A stretch of 64,000 bases of DNA from Dethiobacter alkaliphilus AHT 1. Its GTDB lineage: Bacteria > Bacillota > Dethiobacteria > Dethiobacterales > Dethiobacteraceae. A program made the position numbers and the translations under genes. The stretch spans positions 96,901-160,900 of the forward strand of contig NZ_ACJM01000008.1 in assembly GCF_000174415.1 (NCBI RefSeq). Direction: 5' to 3'. Shown here piece after piece: positions 27,799 to 36,887 of this stretch (position 1 is its first letter; each line of letters opens with the position of its first letter). Under the pieces are notes generated by a model. It ran no database searches, had not been told where the DNA came from, and saw only the letters and a program-made list of their open reading frames with translations.

Positions 27799-29184
27799 GT
27801 GAAACTTTGGGGAGGAAGATTTGCCAAAGAAACAGACGCCCTGGTGGAGGAGTTTAATGCTTCCATTCCTTTTGACAAGCGTCTCTATGAAGAAGATATC
27901 CGCGGAAGTATGGCACACTGCCGCATGTTGGCCAACCAGGGAATTATCTGCGGCGATGAAGCAGAACAAATCCTGGCGGGCCTGGCGGTTATCAAAGAGG
28001 AAATGGACCGGGGGGAAGTGGAGTTTTCCCTGGCCCTGGAAGACATTCATATGCATGTGGAAAAACGCCTGACTGAGAAAATTGGGCCGGTGGGGGGCAA
28101 ATTGCACACCGGGCGGTCCAGAAACGACCAGGTGGCTTTGGATATGCACATGTATGTGAAAAAAGAAATCCTGGAGACGGTGGCCCTAATCGGCAATCTG
28201 CAGGAAGCGTTGGTAAACCTGGCTGAGGATAACCTGGATGCGGTGATGCCCGGCTATACCCATCTGCAGCGGGCACAGCCGGTACTCTTTGCCCACCATC
28301 TTTTGGCCTATTTCTGGATGCTGCAAAGGGATCGGGAACGTTTTCTGGACAGCTTCGGCCGCGCCGACTGGATGCCGTTGGGTGCCGGAGCCCTGGCCGG
28401 AACCACCTTCCCGGTGGATCGGGAGATGGTGGCCTCGGAGTTGGGCTTTGCCAAGCTGTACGAAAACAGTATGGATGCGGTGAGCGACCGTGATTTTGTG
28501 CTGGAGTTCTTAAGTAATTCGGCCATTATGATGACGCACTTAAGCCGCCTCAGTGAAGATATTATCATCTGGAATTCTCAGGAGTTTGGCTTTATTACCC
28601 TTGACGATGCCTTTACCACCGGCTCCAGCATCATGCCACAGAAGAAAAACCCCGACGTGGCGGAGTTGGTGCGGGGTAAAACAGGACGGGTTTACGGACA
28701 TCTGATGGGGCTTTTAACGGTGCTTAAAGGACTGCCCTTAGCGTATAATAAGGATATGCAGGAAGATAAGGAAGGCCTCTTTGATACGGTGGACACCATC
28801 AAGATTTGCCTGCGTTTGTATGCGGCCATGCTGCGCACCGTGGAGCCCAACAAGGAACGCATGTATGCTGCGGTGGCCCGGGATTTTGCCAGTGCCACCG
28901 ATCTGGCCGACTATCTGGTGCGCAAAGGCCTGCCCTTTAGAGAAGCGCATGCGGTGGTGGGCCAACTGGTGGGTAAGTGTGTAGCAGAGAACCGCCAGTT
29001 GGTGGATTTAACCACCGAGGAGTTGACGGAGGCCTGCTCCCACTTTGAGGATGACGCTAAAGAAATGCTGCCGCCGGAGGCCTGTGTGGAGGCACGGCAG
29101 AGCCGGGGCGGTACCGCCAGAAGTGAAGTGGAAGTACAAATCCGTCATGCCAAATCCCTGCTTATCAACGAAAACACAAAATAA
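27799..29184 (+). CDS. argH: Argininosuccinate lyase
   Basis: 461 residues from a GTG, of the fumarase/aspartase superfamily: KLWGGRF at the N-terminus, HTGRSRNDQV, GYTHLQRAQP and the signature GSSIMPQKKNPDVAE. It releases fumarate and arginine, the last step of the pathway. A terminator follows 14 bp after the stop. Confidence 0.97.
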   Translation: MKLWGGRFAKETDALVEEFNASIPFDKRLYEEDIRGSMAHCRMLANQGIICGDEAEQILAGLAVIKEEMDRGEVEFSLALEDIHMHVEKRLTEKIGPVGGKLHTGRSRNDQVALDMHMYVKKEILETVALIGNLQEALVNLAEDNLDAVMPGYTHLQRAQPVLFAHHLLAYFWMLQRDRERFLDSFGRADWMPLGAGALAGTTFPVDREMVASELGFAKLYENSMDAVSDRDFVLEFLSNSAIMMTHLSRLSEDIIIWNSQEFGFITLDDAFTTGSSIMPQKKNPDVAELVRGKTGRVYGHLMGLLTVLKGLPLAYNKDMQEDKEGLFDTVDTIKICLRLYAAMLRTVEPNKERMYAAVARDFASATDLADYLVRKGLPFREAHAVVGQLVGKCVAENRQLVDLTTEELTEACSHFEDDAKEMLPPEACVEARQSRGGTARSEVEVQIRHAKSLLINENTK

Positions 29185-29198
29185 CTGAGTCTGTTACA

Positions 29199-29227
29199 AA
29201 CACGCCTTGACCGGGCGTGTTTTTTTG
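29199..29227 (+). terminator. Terminator of the arginine operon
   Basis: AACACGCC and GGCGTGTT arms followed by seven T, 14 bp after the argH stop. Confidence 0.88.
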
Positions 29228-29240
29228 TACCGATTGGAAA

Positions 29241-29326
29241 ATATAACGCTTCGCAGTTTGCGAAGCTGCTAAGGAGACCGGTATCAAAAGCACGCGTTGA
29301 GGGAACTGAATAAGCGTGCCTTTTTT
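29241..29326 (+). repeat. Intergenic repeat, copy 2
   Basis: Same element as 18135-18220 but in plus orientation: CGCTTCGCAG..GCTGCTAAGGAGACCGGTATC..AAAAGCACGCG..AATAAGCGTGCC then six T. The GCACGC/GCGTGC hairpin plus T-run makes this copy look like a terminator behind the argH terminator. Confidence 0.75.
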
Positions 29327-29417
29327 ACTTTCTGTAAATAAAAAAAAGAAAAAAGAAAATTTTTAGACAAAAAGCAGGAATTTGTGTGTTTATAGCGTAA
29401 TATATATCAGTAAGACT

Positions 29418-29440
29418 GATGGTCAGACCACCTGACCATC
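29418..29440 (+). promoter_or_regulatory. Candidate operator of the GntR-type lactate regulator
   Basis: GATGGTCAG-ACCAC-CTGACCATC is a perfect 9-bp inverted repeat, 25 bp before the lactate dehydrogenase start. It contains TGGTCAGACCA, which matches the TGGTCnGACCA form bound by FCD/FadR-type GntR proteins. The GntR gene at 32758 in the same cluster is the likely ligand-responsive protein. Confidence 0.6.
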
Positions 29441-29464
29441 GAGATGATTAAAGGAGGAAGACTT

Positions 29465-30880
29465 ATGTATCAGCCTGTTACACAGGAAATTGTCTCCCGC
29501 TTAGAGGAAATCGTAGGTAAGAAGAACGTTATTTTCGGGGATGCAGAAAAACTTGAAAACTATTCACATGATGAGTTGGCGGAAAAAGAGTATGCCCATA
29601 TGCCGGATGTTGTGGTGAAACCGGGCTCGGCAGATGAGGTTTCTGCCATTATGAAACTGGCCAATGAGGAAAACATCCCGGTAACCCCCCGTGGTGCCGG
29701 CACCGGCCTCTCCGGTGGCGGTGTTCCTGCTCACGGCGGAATTCTGCTCTCGGTGGAGAACATGAACCGCATTCTGGAAGTAGACCTGGATAATCTGATG
29801 GTGGTTGTGGAGCCCGGTGTGGTAACAAACGACATCAATGAAATGCTTGCGCCCCACGGAGTATTTTTCGCCGGTTATCCCATGAGTTTACAGTCCTGCT
29901 TTGTTGGCGGAAACGTCGCAGAGAATGCCGGTGGCGGACGGGCCATTAAATACGGTGTGACCGGCCGCTATATTATGGGGCTGGAAGTGGTGCTGCCAAC
30001 GGGAGAAATCGTAGAATTCGGCGGAAAGCGGGTAAAGGATGTAACCGGATATAACATGGTGCAGCTCATGGTAGGTTCCGAAGGGACATTGGGTATCTAC
30101 ACAAAAATCATTATTAAGCTGCTACCGCTGCCCACATCCAAAATAGATTTGCTGGCCCTGTTTCCCGATGTGGAAACTGCCATCAATGTAGTGCCGCTGA
30201 TTATGACAAAAGGACGCCTGATCCCCACCGGAATAGAGTTTATGGATCGTCTTTCTATCAGTACCACCCATGATTATCTGGGCGAAAAAATGCCTTACCC
30301 AGAAACGAATGCGGCACTACTTATAGAACTGGACGGCACCAATCCAGATCAACTCCGGGATGAAGCCATGGCAGTTTCTGAACTTCTGATGGAAAACGGG
30401 GTTATTGAGGTGTATGCCGCCGAAACTCCTGATACACAGGAAAAAATCTGGAAAGTGCGCCGTAATATTGCTGAGGCCTTTAAAGCAATTAGTCCGGTGC
30501 AGAGTTTGGAAGATATTGTGGTTCCCATTGCGCAGATTCCCAAGTTAATGCCGTTTTTGGCCGAGCTTTCCGAGAAGCATGATGTCCTTATTCCCTGCTA
30601 CGGCCATGCCGGCGATGGCAACCTGCATGCCACCATCGTTAAGAAAGCGGAAACGGAAATTGAGGTCTGGAAAGAAACTCTGCCCCAGGTTTTAACTGAA
30701 TTATATGAAAAAATGGCTGAGTTGGGTGGCACAATCAGTGGTGAACATGGCATTGGCCATAAACGCAAAAAGTATATGCCGCTGGTTGTCGGAGAAACGG
30801 AAATTGCTTTAATGAAGAAAATTAAGCTGGCTTTTGACCCTAATAACATTCTGAACCCCGGAAAAATGTTCGATCTTTAG
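29465..30880 (+). CDS. FAD-linked D-lactate / glycolate dehydrogenase (GlcD family)
   Basis: 471 residues from the ATG at 29465, after AGGAGG; an ATG at 29444 precedes that site. FAD-binding type 4 motifs PRGAGTGLSGGGVPAHGG, GNVAENAGGGRAIKYGVT and GSEGTLGI are followed by the oxidase C-terminal domain with CYGHAGDGNLHA and GEHGIGHKRKKY. The family oxidises 2-hydroxy acids and passes electrons to an iron-sulfur partner or electron transfer flavoprotein. No GlcF or Etf partner adjoins it. Lactate permease and lactate racemase downstream point to lactate as substrate. Confidence 0.85.
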   Translation: MYQPVTQEIVSRLEEIVGKKNVIFGDAEKLENYSHDELAEKEYAHMPDVVVKPGSADEVSAIMKLANEENIPVTPRGAGTGLSGGGVPAHGGILLSVENMNRILEVDLDNLMVVVEPGVVTNDINEMLAPHGVFFAGYPMSLQSCFVGGNVAENAGGGRAIKYGVTGRYIMGLEVVLPTGEIVEFGGKRVKDVTGYNMVQLMVGSEGTLGIYTKIIIKLLPLPTSKIDLLALFPDVETAINVVPLIMTKGRLIPTGIEFMDRLSISTTHDYLGEKMPYPETNAALLIELDGTNPDQLRDEAMAVSELLMENGVIEVYAAETPDTQEKIWKVRRNIAEAFKAISPVQSLEDIVVPIAQIPKLMPFLAELSEKHDVLIPCYGHAGDGNLHATIVKKAETEIEVWKETLPQVLTELYEKMAELGGTISGEHGIGHKRKKYMPLVVGETEIALMKKIKLAFDPNNILNPGKMFDL

Positions 30881-30899
30881 CACGGTCCATGTCTGCCAC

Positions 30900-30923
30900 G
30901 GAGGTGATTACCACCTCCCCCTT
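30900..30923 (+). terminator. Hairpin between lactate dehydrogenase and permease
   Basis: GGAGGTG, loop ATTAC, CACCTCC, followed by CCCTTTTT, 20 bp after the stop codon. It may act as a partial terminator. Confidence 0.5.
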
Positions 30924-30986
30924 TTTCAGGGGAAAAGACAGAATATTATTGACAAAAATGATTAACCCCCCAAAGGAGGAAGAAAT

Positions 30987-32663
30987 ATGTCTGTTGGCAT
31001 GTTAGCTTTGATTGCATTCTTGCCCATTCTTTTAACCATACTTTTAATGGCAGGCCTGATGTGGCCCGCCAAAAGAGCCATGCCCATTGCCTGGGCCTTT
31101 GCAGCCATTTTGGCCCTTAGTGTCTGGCAGATGGAGCCAGTGCGTATTGCAGCGGCAACTATCGAGGGGGCGCTTGGCGCCTTTAATATTCTCTTGATTG
31201 TGTTCGGAGCAATTTTACTTTTAAACACATTAAAAAACAGCGGCGCTATAATTGCCATTCAGCAGGGTTTTTACGGGATTAGTAAAGACCGCCGCGTCCA
31301 GGCAATAATTATCGGCTGGATCTTTGTCTCGTTTATTGAAGGAGCCGCCGGTTTCGGCACTCCGGCCGCTCTGGCCGCTCCATTGTTAATGGTGCTTGGG
31401 TTCCCGCCGCTGGCAGCGGCTATGATAGCTTTGATTTTTAACAGCACCTCGGTTACCTTCGGTGCTGTGGGAACCCCTGTTGTTGTCGGTGTCGGTAATG
31501 CAGTGGATGGCCTGTTGCCGGAAGCTGTGGCCATGGGTACATTTGTTTATGACGTGGGTGTGTGGTCCGCAGTGATTCACGGTGTGTTCGGTACATTCCT
31601 GCCGCTTCTGGCCATCTGCATGATGACCCGTTACTTTGGTAAAAACAGATCCTTTAGAGAAGGGCTGGAAGCCGCCCCGTTTGCCATTTTTGGCGGTCTG
31701 GCTTTTACCGTTCCCTATTTCCTGATGGCCTATTTTGTGGGACCTGAATTGCCTTCGGTTGTGGGCGCTCTAATTGGCATGCCCTTTGTTGTTGTTGCTG
31801 CACAAAAGGGGTTTTTGGTGCCCAAGAACACCTGGGATTTCCCCAATCCCAACGAACCGGAGTGGGACGAAGACTGGGGCGAACAGGCCGACGTGGAAGC
31901 AGCCTGTGCCCAGGAATGTAAAATGTCGCTGGGTATGGCTTGGCTGCCATATATCCTTATTGCCGCACTGCTTTTAATTACCCGCCTTTCCACCGAAACA
32001 CTTCAGCCTCTGATGCGCAGTTGGAGGCTGGTTTGGGAAGGTATTCTCGGACAGCCCGGTGTGAACTATACGCTTGAGCCGCTGTGGATTCCCGGTATTG
32101 TACCCTTTGTGTTGGTCGCCATTCTCACCATTTTCCTGCATGGCATGAAAGGCTCTGAAGCGGTGGATGCCTGGAAAACCACCTTTAAACAGCTTATTCC
32201 CGCCACCATCGCTCTGGTGTTCGCGGTGGCGATGGTGAGGATTCTTGTCCAATCCGGTGTAAACCAAGCCGGCATTGACGGGATGCTTCTGACCATGTCT
32301 CGGTTTGCGTCCCAGGTCGTGGGCGCCGGTTGGCCGTTTGTCTCACCTTTTGTGGGTGTGCTGGGCGCCTTTATTGCCGGCAGCAACACCGTTTCCAATC
32401 TACTCTTTGGCGGATTCCAGTATTCCGTAGCTGAAACATTGGGAATTTCCACCACCATCATCCTGGCACTGCAGGCAGTTGGTGGTGCCATCGGCAACAT
32501 GGTTGCCGTTCATAACGTGGTGGCGGCCTGTGCCGTGGTGGGTAACTTGGGGCAGGAAGGTAAAATTATTCGCAAAAACCTGATCCCGGCAATAATCTAT
32601 GCTGCAGGAGCCGGAGCTCTAGGCATGCTGCTCATCTATGTGTTTTCTGTCAATGTATTTTAA
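30987..32663 (+). CDS. L-lactate / glycolate permease (LctP family)
   Basis: 558-residue inner-membrane carrier with about 12-14 hydrophobic spans. Family segments include [38 protein letters not shown] and the C-terminal [17 protein letters not shown] and [16 protein letters not shown]. It takes up lactate or glycolate with protons. A large soluble loop near 280-315 is acidic. AAAGGAGG precedes the ATG. It works with the flanking dehydrogenase and racemase. Confidence 0.92.
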   Translation: MSVGMLALIAFLPILLTILLMAGLMWPAKRAMPIAWAFAAILALSVWQMEPVRIAAATIEGALGAFNILLIVFGAILLLNTLKNSGAIIAIQQGFYGISKDRRVQAIIIGWIFVSFIEGAAGFGTPAALAAPLLMVLGFPPLAAAMIALIFNSTSVTFGAVGTPVVVGVGNAVDGLLPEAVAMGTFVYDVGVWSAVIHGVFGTFLPLLAICMMTRYFGKNRSFREGLEAAPFAIFGGLAFTVPYFLMAYFVGPELPSVVGALIGMPFVVVAAQKGFLVPKNTWDFPNPNEPEWDEDWGEQADVEAACAQECKMSLGMAWLPYILIAALLLITRLSTETLQPLMRSWRLVWEGILGQPGVNYTLEPLWIPGIVPFVLVAILTIFLHGMKGSEAVDAWKTTFKQLIPATIALVFAVAMVRILVQSGVNQAGIDGMLLTMSRFASQVVGAGWPFVSPFVGVLGAFIAGSNTVSNLLFGGFQYSVAETLGISTTIILALQAVGGAIGNMVAVHNVVAACAVVGNLGQEGKIIRKNLIPAIIYAAGAGALGMLLIYVFSVNVF

Positions 32664-32672
32664 CTAGGAAAA

Positions 32673-32706
32673 GGGCGGGAAAACCCGCCCTCCTCTCCTA
32701 TTTTTT
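32673..32706 (+). terminator. Terminator after lactate permease
   Basis: GGGCGGG, loop AAAA, CCCGCCC, then a pyrimidine stretch and six T. Confidence 0.8.
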
Positions 32707-32757
32707 AATTTGCTGTGATAGAATAAGGGTATATACGAGAGAAAGCAGGAGAGGTCT

Positions 32758-33483
32758 ATGTTTAAACCAATTAAACAGAAACGTGTCTATGAAGAGGTAT
32801 TAGAGCAAATTAAAAATTTGGTGAAGCAGGGAGTTTTAAAGCCGGGAGACCGGCTTATTTCTGAACGCGAACTGGCGGAACAACTGCAGGTAAGCCGCGC
32901 ATCCATCCGCGAAGCATTCAGTGCGCTGGATATGATGGGAATCCTGGAGAGCAAACCCGGTGAGGGTACTTTTATCCGCCAGGAACCCCTGGATTCCATG
33001 ATTAAACCGCTGGCACTGATGATGACGCTTTACCAGAATAATAGCCTGGAAGTCCTGGAGATTCGTGCCATCCTGGAGGCAGGCAGTGCGGCTTTGGCAG
33101 CCCGGCGAGTTACACCTGAAGGGTTGGATAAAATAAAAGCAGCCCTGGATGAAATGGAACAAGATGTTTTAAGCGGTGCCATCGGCGAACTGCCGGATGC
33201 AGCATTTCACCTGGCCGTTGTGGAAGCGGCAGACAATCAGGTGCTACTGCGCCTGATGAATACCGTCTCAGACCTGATTGTGGAAACAATGCGTCACAGC
33301 AGGGAAAAGCTTTTTGAAACCCCGGGGAATAAGCTGAAGCTGCTGCAGCAGCACAAAGAGATTTACCGTGCCATTGCCGAACGCGATTCGGAAGAAGCAC
33401 GGGAGGCAATGCGGGCACACCTGCGTTTTGTTCGTAAAGAAATTACCACATATGAGGAAGAACGTGAAGAGAACAGCATCTGA
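32758..33483 (+). CDS. FCD-family GntR transcriptional regulator (LldR/LutR-like)
   Basis: 241 residues. The N-terminal winged helix has the GntR pattern LKPGDRLISERELAEQLQVSRASIREAFSALDMMGILESKPGEGTFI in consecutive parts, and the all-helical FCD ligand domain (EVLEIRAILEAGSAALAARR, FHLAVVEAADN) fills the rest. Such regulators release DNA on binding lactate or a related acid. It lies between the permease and larA, so it probably controls this cluster, perhaps through the palindrome at 29418. Confidence 0.88.
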   Translation: MFKPIKQKRVYEEVLEQIKNLVKQGVLKPGDRLISERELAEQLQVSRASIREAFSALDMMGILESKPGEGTFIRQEPLDSMIKPLALMMTLYQNNSLEVLEIRAILEAGSAALAARRVTPEGLDKIKAALDEMEQDVLSGAIGELPDAAFHLAVVEAADNQVLLRLMNTVSDLIVETMRHSREKLFETPGNKLKLLQQHKEIYRAIAERDSEEAREAMRAHLRFVRKEITTYEEEREENSI

Positions 33484-33506
33484 GCTTAAAATTAGGAGGT
33501 GCAGAT

Positions 33507-34787
33507 GTGAGCAAGTACACATTGGCATACGGTCAAACTCAATATGAGTTTAACCTTGAGCCGGAAAAAATTCTGGCTGTCCTCAGGCCAAAAGAACTGC
33601 CAACACCGGCCAGTGAAGCCCAACTGGTGAAAGAAGCCATGGAAAATCCCATTGGTTCGCCCCGCCTGCGGGAAATTGGCAAACCGGGAGAGACCGCTGC
33701 CATCGTTGTGGGGGATATGACGCGCCTTTGGGTGCGCCATCATATCCTGCTGCCGCTGATTCTCGATGAACTAAACGAGAGCGGCATTCCCGATGAGAGC
33801 ATCACCGTGGTCTCTGCAACAGGCGCCCACCGGGAACAAAGCCGGGAGGAGCATATTCAGATTATCGGCGAAGAAGCATACAACCGGGTAAAAGTGGTGG
33901 ACCATAAATGCCAGGCTGACAATCTGGTGGATTATGGCACCACAACCCATGGTACCCCGGTGCGCATTAACCGCGAAGTGGCCGAAGCCGACAGAGTAAT
34001 TCTCACCGGCGGTATTGTTTACCATTTTCTGGCGGGTTATGGCGGCGGTAAAAAAGCGATTATGCCCGGCGTGGCAGATTATAACGGAATTATGGCCAAC
34101 CATCGACTGGCTCTAAACCCCGACGGCCCCGGCTTAAATCCCCATGTCTGTGCCGGAAAGATGGATGGCAACCCACTATCCGACGACATGATCCAGGCGA
34201 TTAAAAAAGTCGGCGTGGATTTCATCGTTAATACTATTACCAATGATGAACATAAAATAGGCCTGGCCGTAGCCGGGGATGTGGTGGCCGCCCATGAGAA
34301 AGGCGCTGCGCTTGTGGACGAATACTTTGGCGTGGCCATTGACAGGCAGGCTGATTTGGTGATTGCCTCCTGTGGCGGTTATCCCAAGGACATAAACTTT
34401 TACCAGACATACAAAACGACCCATAATATGGTGCCGGCACTGAAAAAAGGTGGTGTAGGCATTCTTTTGACCGAATCGTGTGAAGGTGTCGGCAATGACC
34501 TGTTTTATACCATCTGTACAGACCATCCCGACAACGCAGCCCGGGAAGATGCCCTGCGTTGTGATTTCGAAATAGCCAGCTTTATGGGCTATACCCAGCT
34601 GCTTTGGGCCCAGCAAAGCCGTTTTATCGCCGTAACGGGCCTGCCCGACCAGCAGGTGAGAGAAATGGGGATGACACCGGCCAAAGATCTGGATGAGGCG
34701 CTCTCCATTGCCAAAGAGTGGCTGGGGGATGATTATACCGCCTACATCATGCCTGAAGGTTCCACCACTTTTCCGGTACTAAAATAA
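33507..34787 (+). CDS. larA: Nickel-dependent lactate racemase
   Basis: 426 residues, the family's normal length, from a GTG after AGGAGGT. Residues equivalent to those binding the nickel-pincer cofactor and substrate are visible: GDMTR, ATGAHREQ, YHFLAGYGGGKKAIMPGV, MANHRLAL and CGGYPKDINFYQTYK. The enzyme interconverts D- and L-lactate, feeding a stereospecific dehydrogenase. The cofactor-making genes larB, larC and larE are not in the window, so they must lie elsewhere or the protein is a LarA homologue with another 2-hydroxyacid substrate. Confidence 0.86.
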   Translation: MSKYTLAYGQTQYEFNLEPEKILAVLRPKELPTPASEAQLVKEAMENPIGSPRLREIGKPGETAAIVVGDMTRLWVRHHILLPLILDELNESGIPDESITVVSATGAHREQSREEHIQIIGEEAYNRVKVVDHKCQADNLVDYGTTTHGTPVRINREVAEADRVILTGGIVYHFLAGYGGGKKAIMPGVADYNGIMANHRLALNPDGPGLNPHVCAGKMDGNPLSDDMIQAIKKVGVDFIVNTITNDEHKIGLAVAGDVVAAHEKGAALVDEYFGVAIDRQADLVIASCGGYPKDINFYQTYKTTHNMVPALKKGGVGILLTESCEGVGNDLFYTICTDHPDNAAREDALRCDFEIASFMGYTQLLWAQQSRFIAVTGLPDQQVREMGMTPAKDLDEALSIAKEWLGDDYTAYIMPEGSTTFPVLK

Positions 34788-34791
34788 AAAG

Positions 34792-34813
34792 ACCGCCTAA
34801 CGGCGGTTTTTTT
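34792..34813 (+). terminator. Terminator after larA
   Basis: ACCGCC, loop TAAC, GGCGGT and seven T, just after the stop codon. Confidence 0.85.
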
Positions 34814-34824
34814 GTTCTGCGAGG

Positions 34825-34885
34825 AAATTACAACGCTTCGCAGTTCGGGAAGCTGCTAAGGAAGCCGAATAAGCGTGCCTTTTTT
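34825..34885 (+). repeat. Intergenic repeat, copy 3 (internally shortened)
   Basis: CAACGCTTCGCAG..GAAGCTGCTAAGGAAGCCGA then AATAAGCGTGCC and T-run. It matches copy 2 at both ends but lacks about 29 bp of the middle (the CCGGTATC..GCACGCG part). Confidence 0.7.
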
Positions 34886-34907
34886 ATGTATGGTGAAAAG
34901 GAATCTA

Positions 34908-34930
34908 GTGAGACAAAATCACCTGTCCCT
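34908..34930. repeat. Possible solitary RAYT-type end sequence
   Basis: GTGAGACAAAATCACCTGTC followed by CCT has the GAGACAAAA..CTGTCCC pattern seen at ends beside some REP-associated transposases. No transposase is adjacent. It lies between the repeat copy 3 and the end of the minus-strand kinase gene. Confidence 0.3.
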
Positions 34931-34946
34931 CTGTCCACGTTGGAGT

Positions 34947-36626
34947 TTAGAGTTTGCCGCTGCGGTAGATGGCCCAGAAGAGCCAGCCGGCCATGGCGCT
35001 GGCCAGGAAAAATCCTATTTCAATGATGGGAATCCGCCAGAGAAGCGGCGTGCCGGTGATGGAGGCCACCAGGCCTGAGCCGATAATCAGGCCGGCCATG
35101 ATAATGCTAAAAGCCAACAGGACGATGCTGAAGCTAAGCCGGTTGGCCAGGCGGTCCAGGTGGAGAAAGGTCCGGTCAATGTCGGGGTAGTTGAGTTGTA
35201 TGGGGATTCCTTCCGTATCTACCCGGTCAAACATATCGTTTAGCCTGCGGGGCAGGGAAAATACAAAATCGGTGGTTTCAAAAAACTGTTCAAAGGCAGT
35301 TTCTTTGATTAGCCGGTAGGAGAACCTTTCCCGAATCAACCGGTTAGAATAGGGGCGCAATAGCTCAATGAGGACCAGGTCTTTGTCCAGGTCTTCAATG
35401 ACCCCTTCCAAAGTCATGATGGTTTTGCCAAGCAGAGTAAATTCCGCCGGAATACGGATATGGTACTCATAGGCCAGGGCAAATATCTCCGATACCGCTT
35501 GCCCCAAATTAATGCGTTTAAGCGGGGTGTCCAGATATTTATCCATCAGGCGCTCCGCATCACGGAGCAATTCTTTGCGGTCAATGCGGCGGGACAGTAC
35601 ACCCATGCCGGATAAGGCCCGAACCAACTGGCGTGGATTATGGCTGATGGTTCCCAGTAAGAATAATATAAATTGCCGTTTACGTTCTCCCCGCAGGCGG
35701 CCCACAATGCCAAAGTCCATAAAAATAAGCTTGCCGTCTTTATCCACGGCCAGGTTGCCCGGATGCGGGTCCGCGTGAAAAAGTCCGTGTTGGAAAATCT
35801 GGGTAAACATCACTTCTACCAGATCCCGGACTATTTGTTCCGGGTCGTGGCCGGCTTCTTTTAATTTTTCTGGATGGGTCAGTTTAATACCGTCTGCCAT
35901 TTCCATGGTTAATACCGCGGAAGTGGTGAAATCCCAGTAGATTTTGGGGATAATGACGTTTTCCTGGGTGTGGAGGTTTTCCCTGATGCGTTCTCCGTTT
36001 TCAGCTTCAATAAGATAATCCAACTCGTCATGGACCGAGCGTTGTACTTCCTGGACAATGTCTTCAAAGTTATAGATGCGGCCCCAGGGAGTGCGGCGGT
36101 CGGCAATTTTTGCTGCCTGCCGGAGAATTTCCAGGTCCGTTTTCATTTGGCGCACAATATTGGGGCGGCGGACTTTAACCACCACCTGTCGGCCGTTATG
36201 AAGAAGAGCCCGGTGAACCTGGCCTATGGAGGCGGCGGCAAAGGGCTTTTTTTCAAAGGAGTGGAATGCTTCTTCTACAGGGCGGCCAAGTTCCCTGACA
36301 ATAATTGCTTCTACCTCTGAATACGGAAAGGAGGGGACCTGGTCCTGCAGGTTAGTCAGCTCGTCGAGAATATCGCGGGGCAGTAAATCCGGCCTGGTGG
36401 AAAGAAGTTGCCCGAATTTGACAAATGTTGGGCCTAAATCCTCCAAGAGCATCCGCAGCCGTTGAGCCCGGGTATATTCAAGTAAAGCTGTTTCACTTTT
36501 ACGGGCACGGCGAACCGAGGGCAGTAAATGAGAATAGCCCAAGTGGGTAAGCAGGTGGCCGAATCCGTGGCGCACCACACTGTTGGCAATTTGGCGATAA
36601 CGTTTGAGATGACGGTACTTTGGCAT
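34947..36626 (-). CDS. ABC1/UbiB-family atypical kinase
   Basis: 559 residues with the family's signatures: the N-terminal KxGQ in FVKFGQLLSTRPDLLP, the alanine-rich nucleotide loop PFAAASIGQVH, VVVKVRRPNI, the catalytic LFHADPHPGNL and the metal-binding IFMDFGIVG. The C-terminus has two hydrophobic spans (SFSIVLLAFSIIMAGLIIGS and ALIEIGFFLASAMAGWLF region), so it is membrane anchored. UbiB proteins act in isoprenoid quinone homeostasis; in an anaerobic Firmicute the client would be menaquinone or another lipid, which is inference. It is transcribed alone on the minus strand. Confidence 0.87.
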   Translation of the reverse strand: MPKYRHLKRYRQIANSVVRHGFGHLLTHLGYSHLLPSVRRARKSETALLEYTRAQRLRMLLEDLGPTFVKFGQLLSTRPDLLPRDILDELTNLQDQVPSFPYSEVEAIIVRELGRPVEEAFHSFEKKPFAAASIGQVHRALLHNGRQVVVKVRRPNIVRQMKTDLEILRQAAKIADRRTPWGRIYNFEDIVQEVQRSVHDELDYLIEAENGERIRENLHTQENVIIPKIYWDFTTSAVLTMEMADGIKLTHPEKLKEAGHDPEQIVRDLVEVMFTQIFQHGLFHADPHPGNLAVDKDGKLIFMDFGIVGRLRGERKRQFILFLLGTISHNPRQLVRALSGMGVLSRRIDRKELLRDAERLMDKYLDTPLKRINLGQAVSEIFALAYEYHIRIPAEFTLLGKTIMTLEGVIEDLDKDLVLIELLRPYSNRLIRERFSYRLIKETAFEQFFETTDFVFSLPRRLNDMFDRVDTEGIPIQLNYPDIDRTFLHLDRLANRLSFSIVLLAFSIIMAGLIIGSGLVASITGTPLLWRIPIIEIGFFLASAMAGWLFWAIYRSGKL

Positions 36627-36751
36627 AAAACGCCCTCCTCGCTATAAATATTATCCTAAAAAGAAACGGGCCATGTCAAGAAAACAGCATTTTTTTCACC
36701 TCACCGTAAGAACTGATTAAGGTATGGCGGGCAGTGTTAAGGTAAGATATA

Positions 36752-36780
36752 TTGAAAGAATTCTTGCCTTATGTTACAAT
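36752..36780 (+). promoter_or_regulatory. Promoter of the AcoR-like regulator
   Basis: TTGAAA, 17 bp, TACAAT: a good vegetative promoter in the divergent region upstream of 36888. Confidence 0.6.
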
Positions 36781-36887
36781 ATATACTACCTAAATATTCT
36801 GACAATGGCTAAGTTAATTCAGAACAGTTTGTCTTTTCAGCCGCTTTTTGGTAAGGAAGTATGTCTTTTAATTGGAGGGACCGTCTA

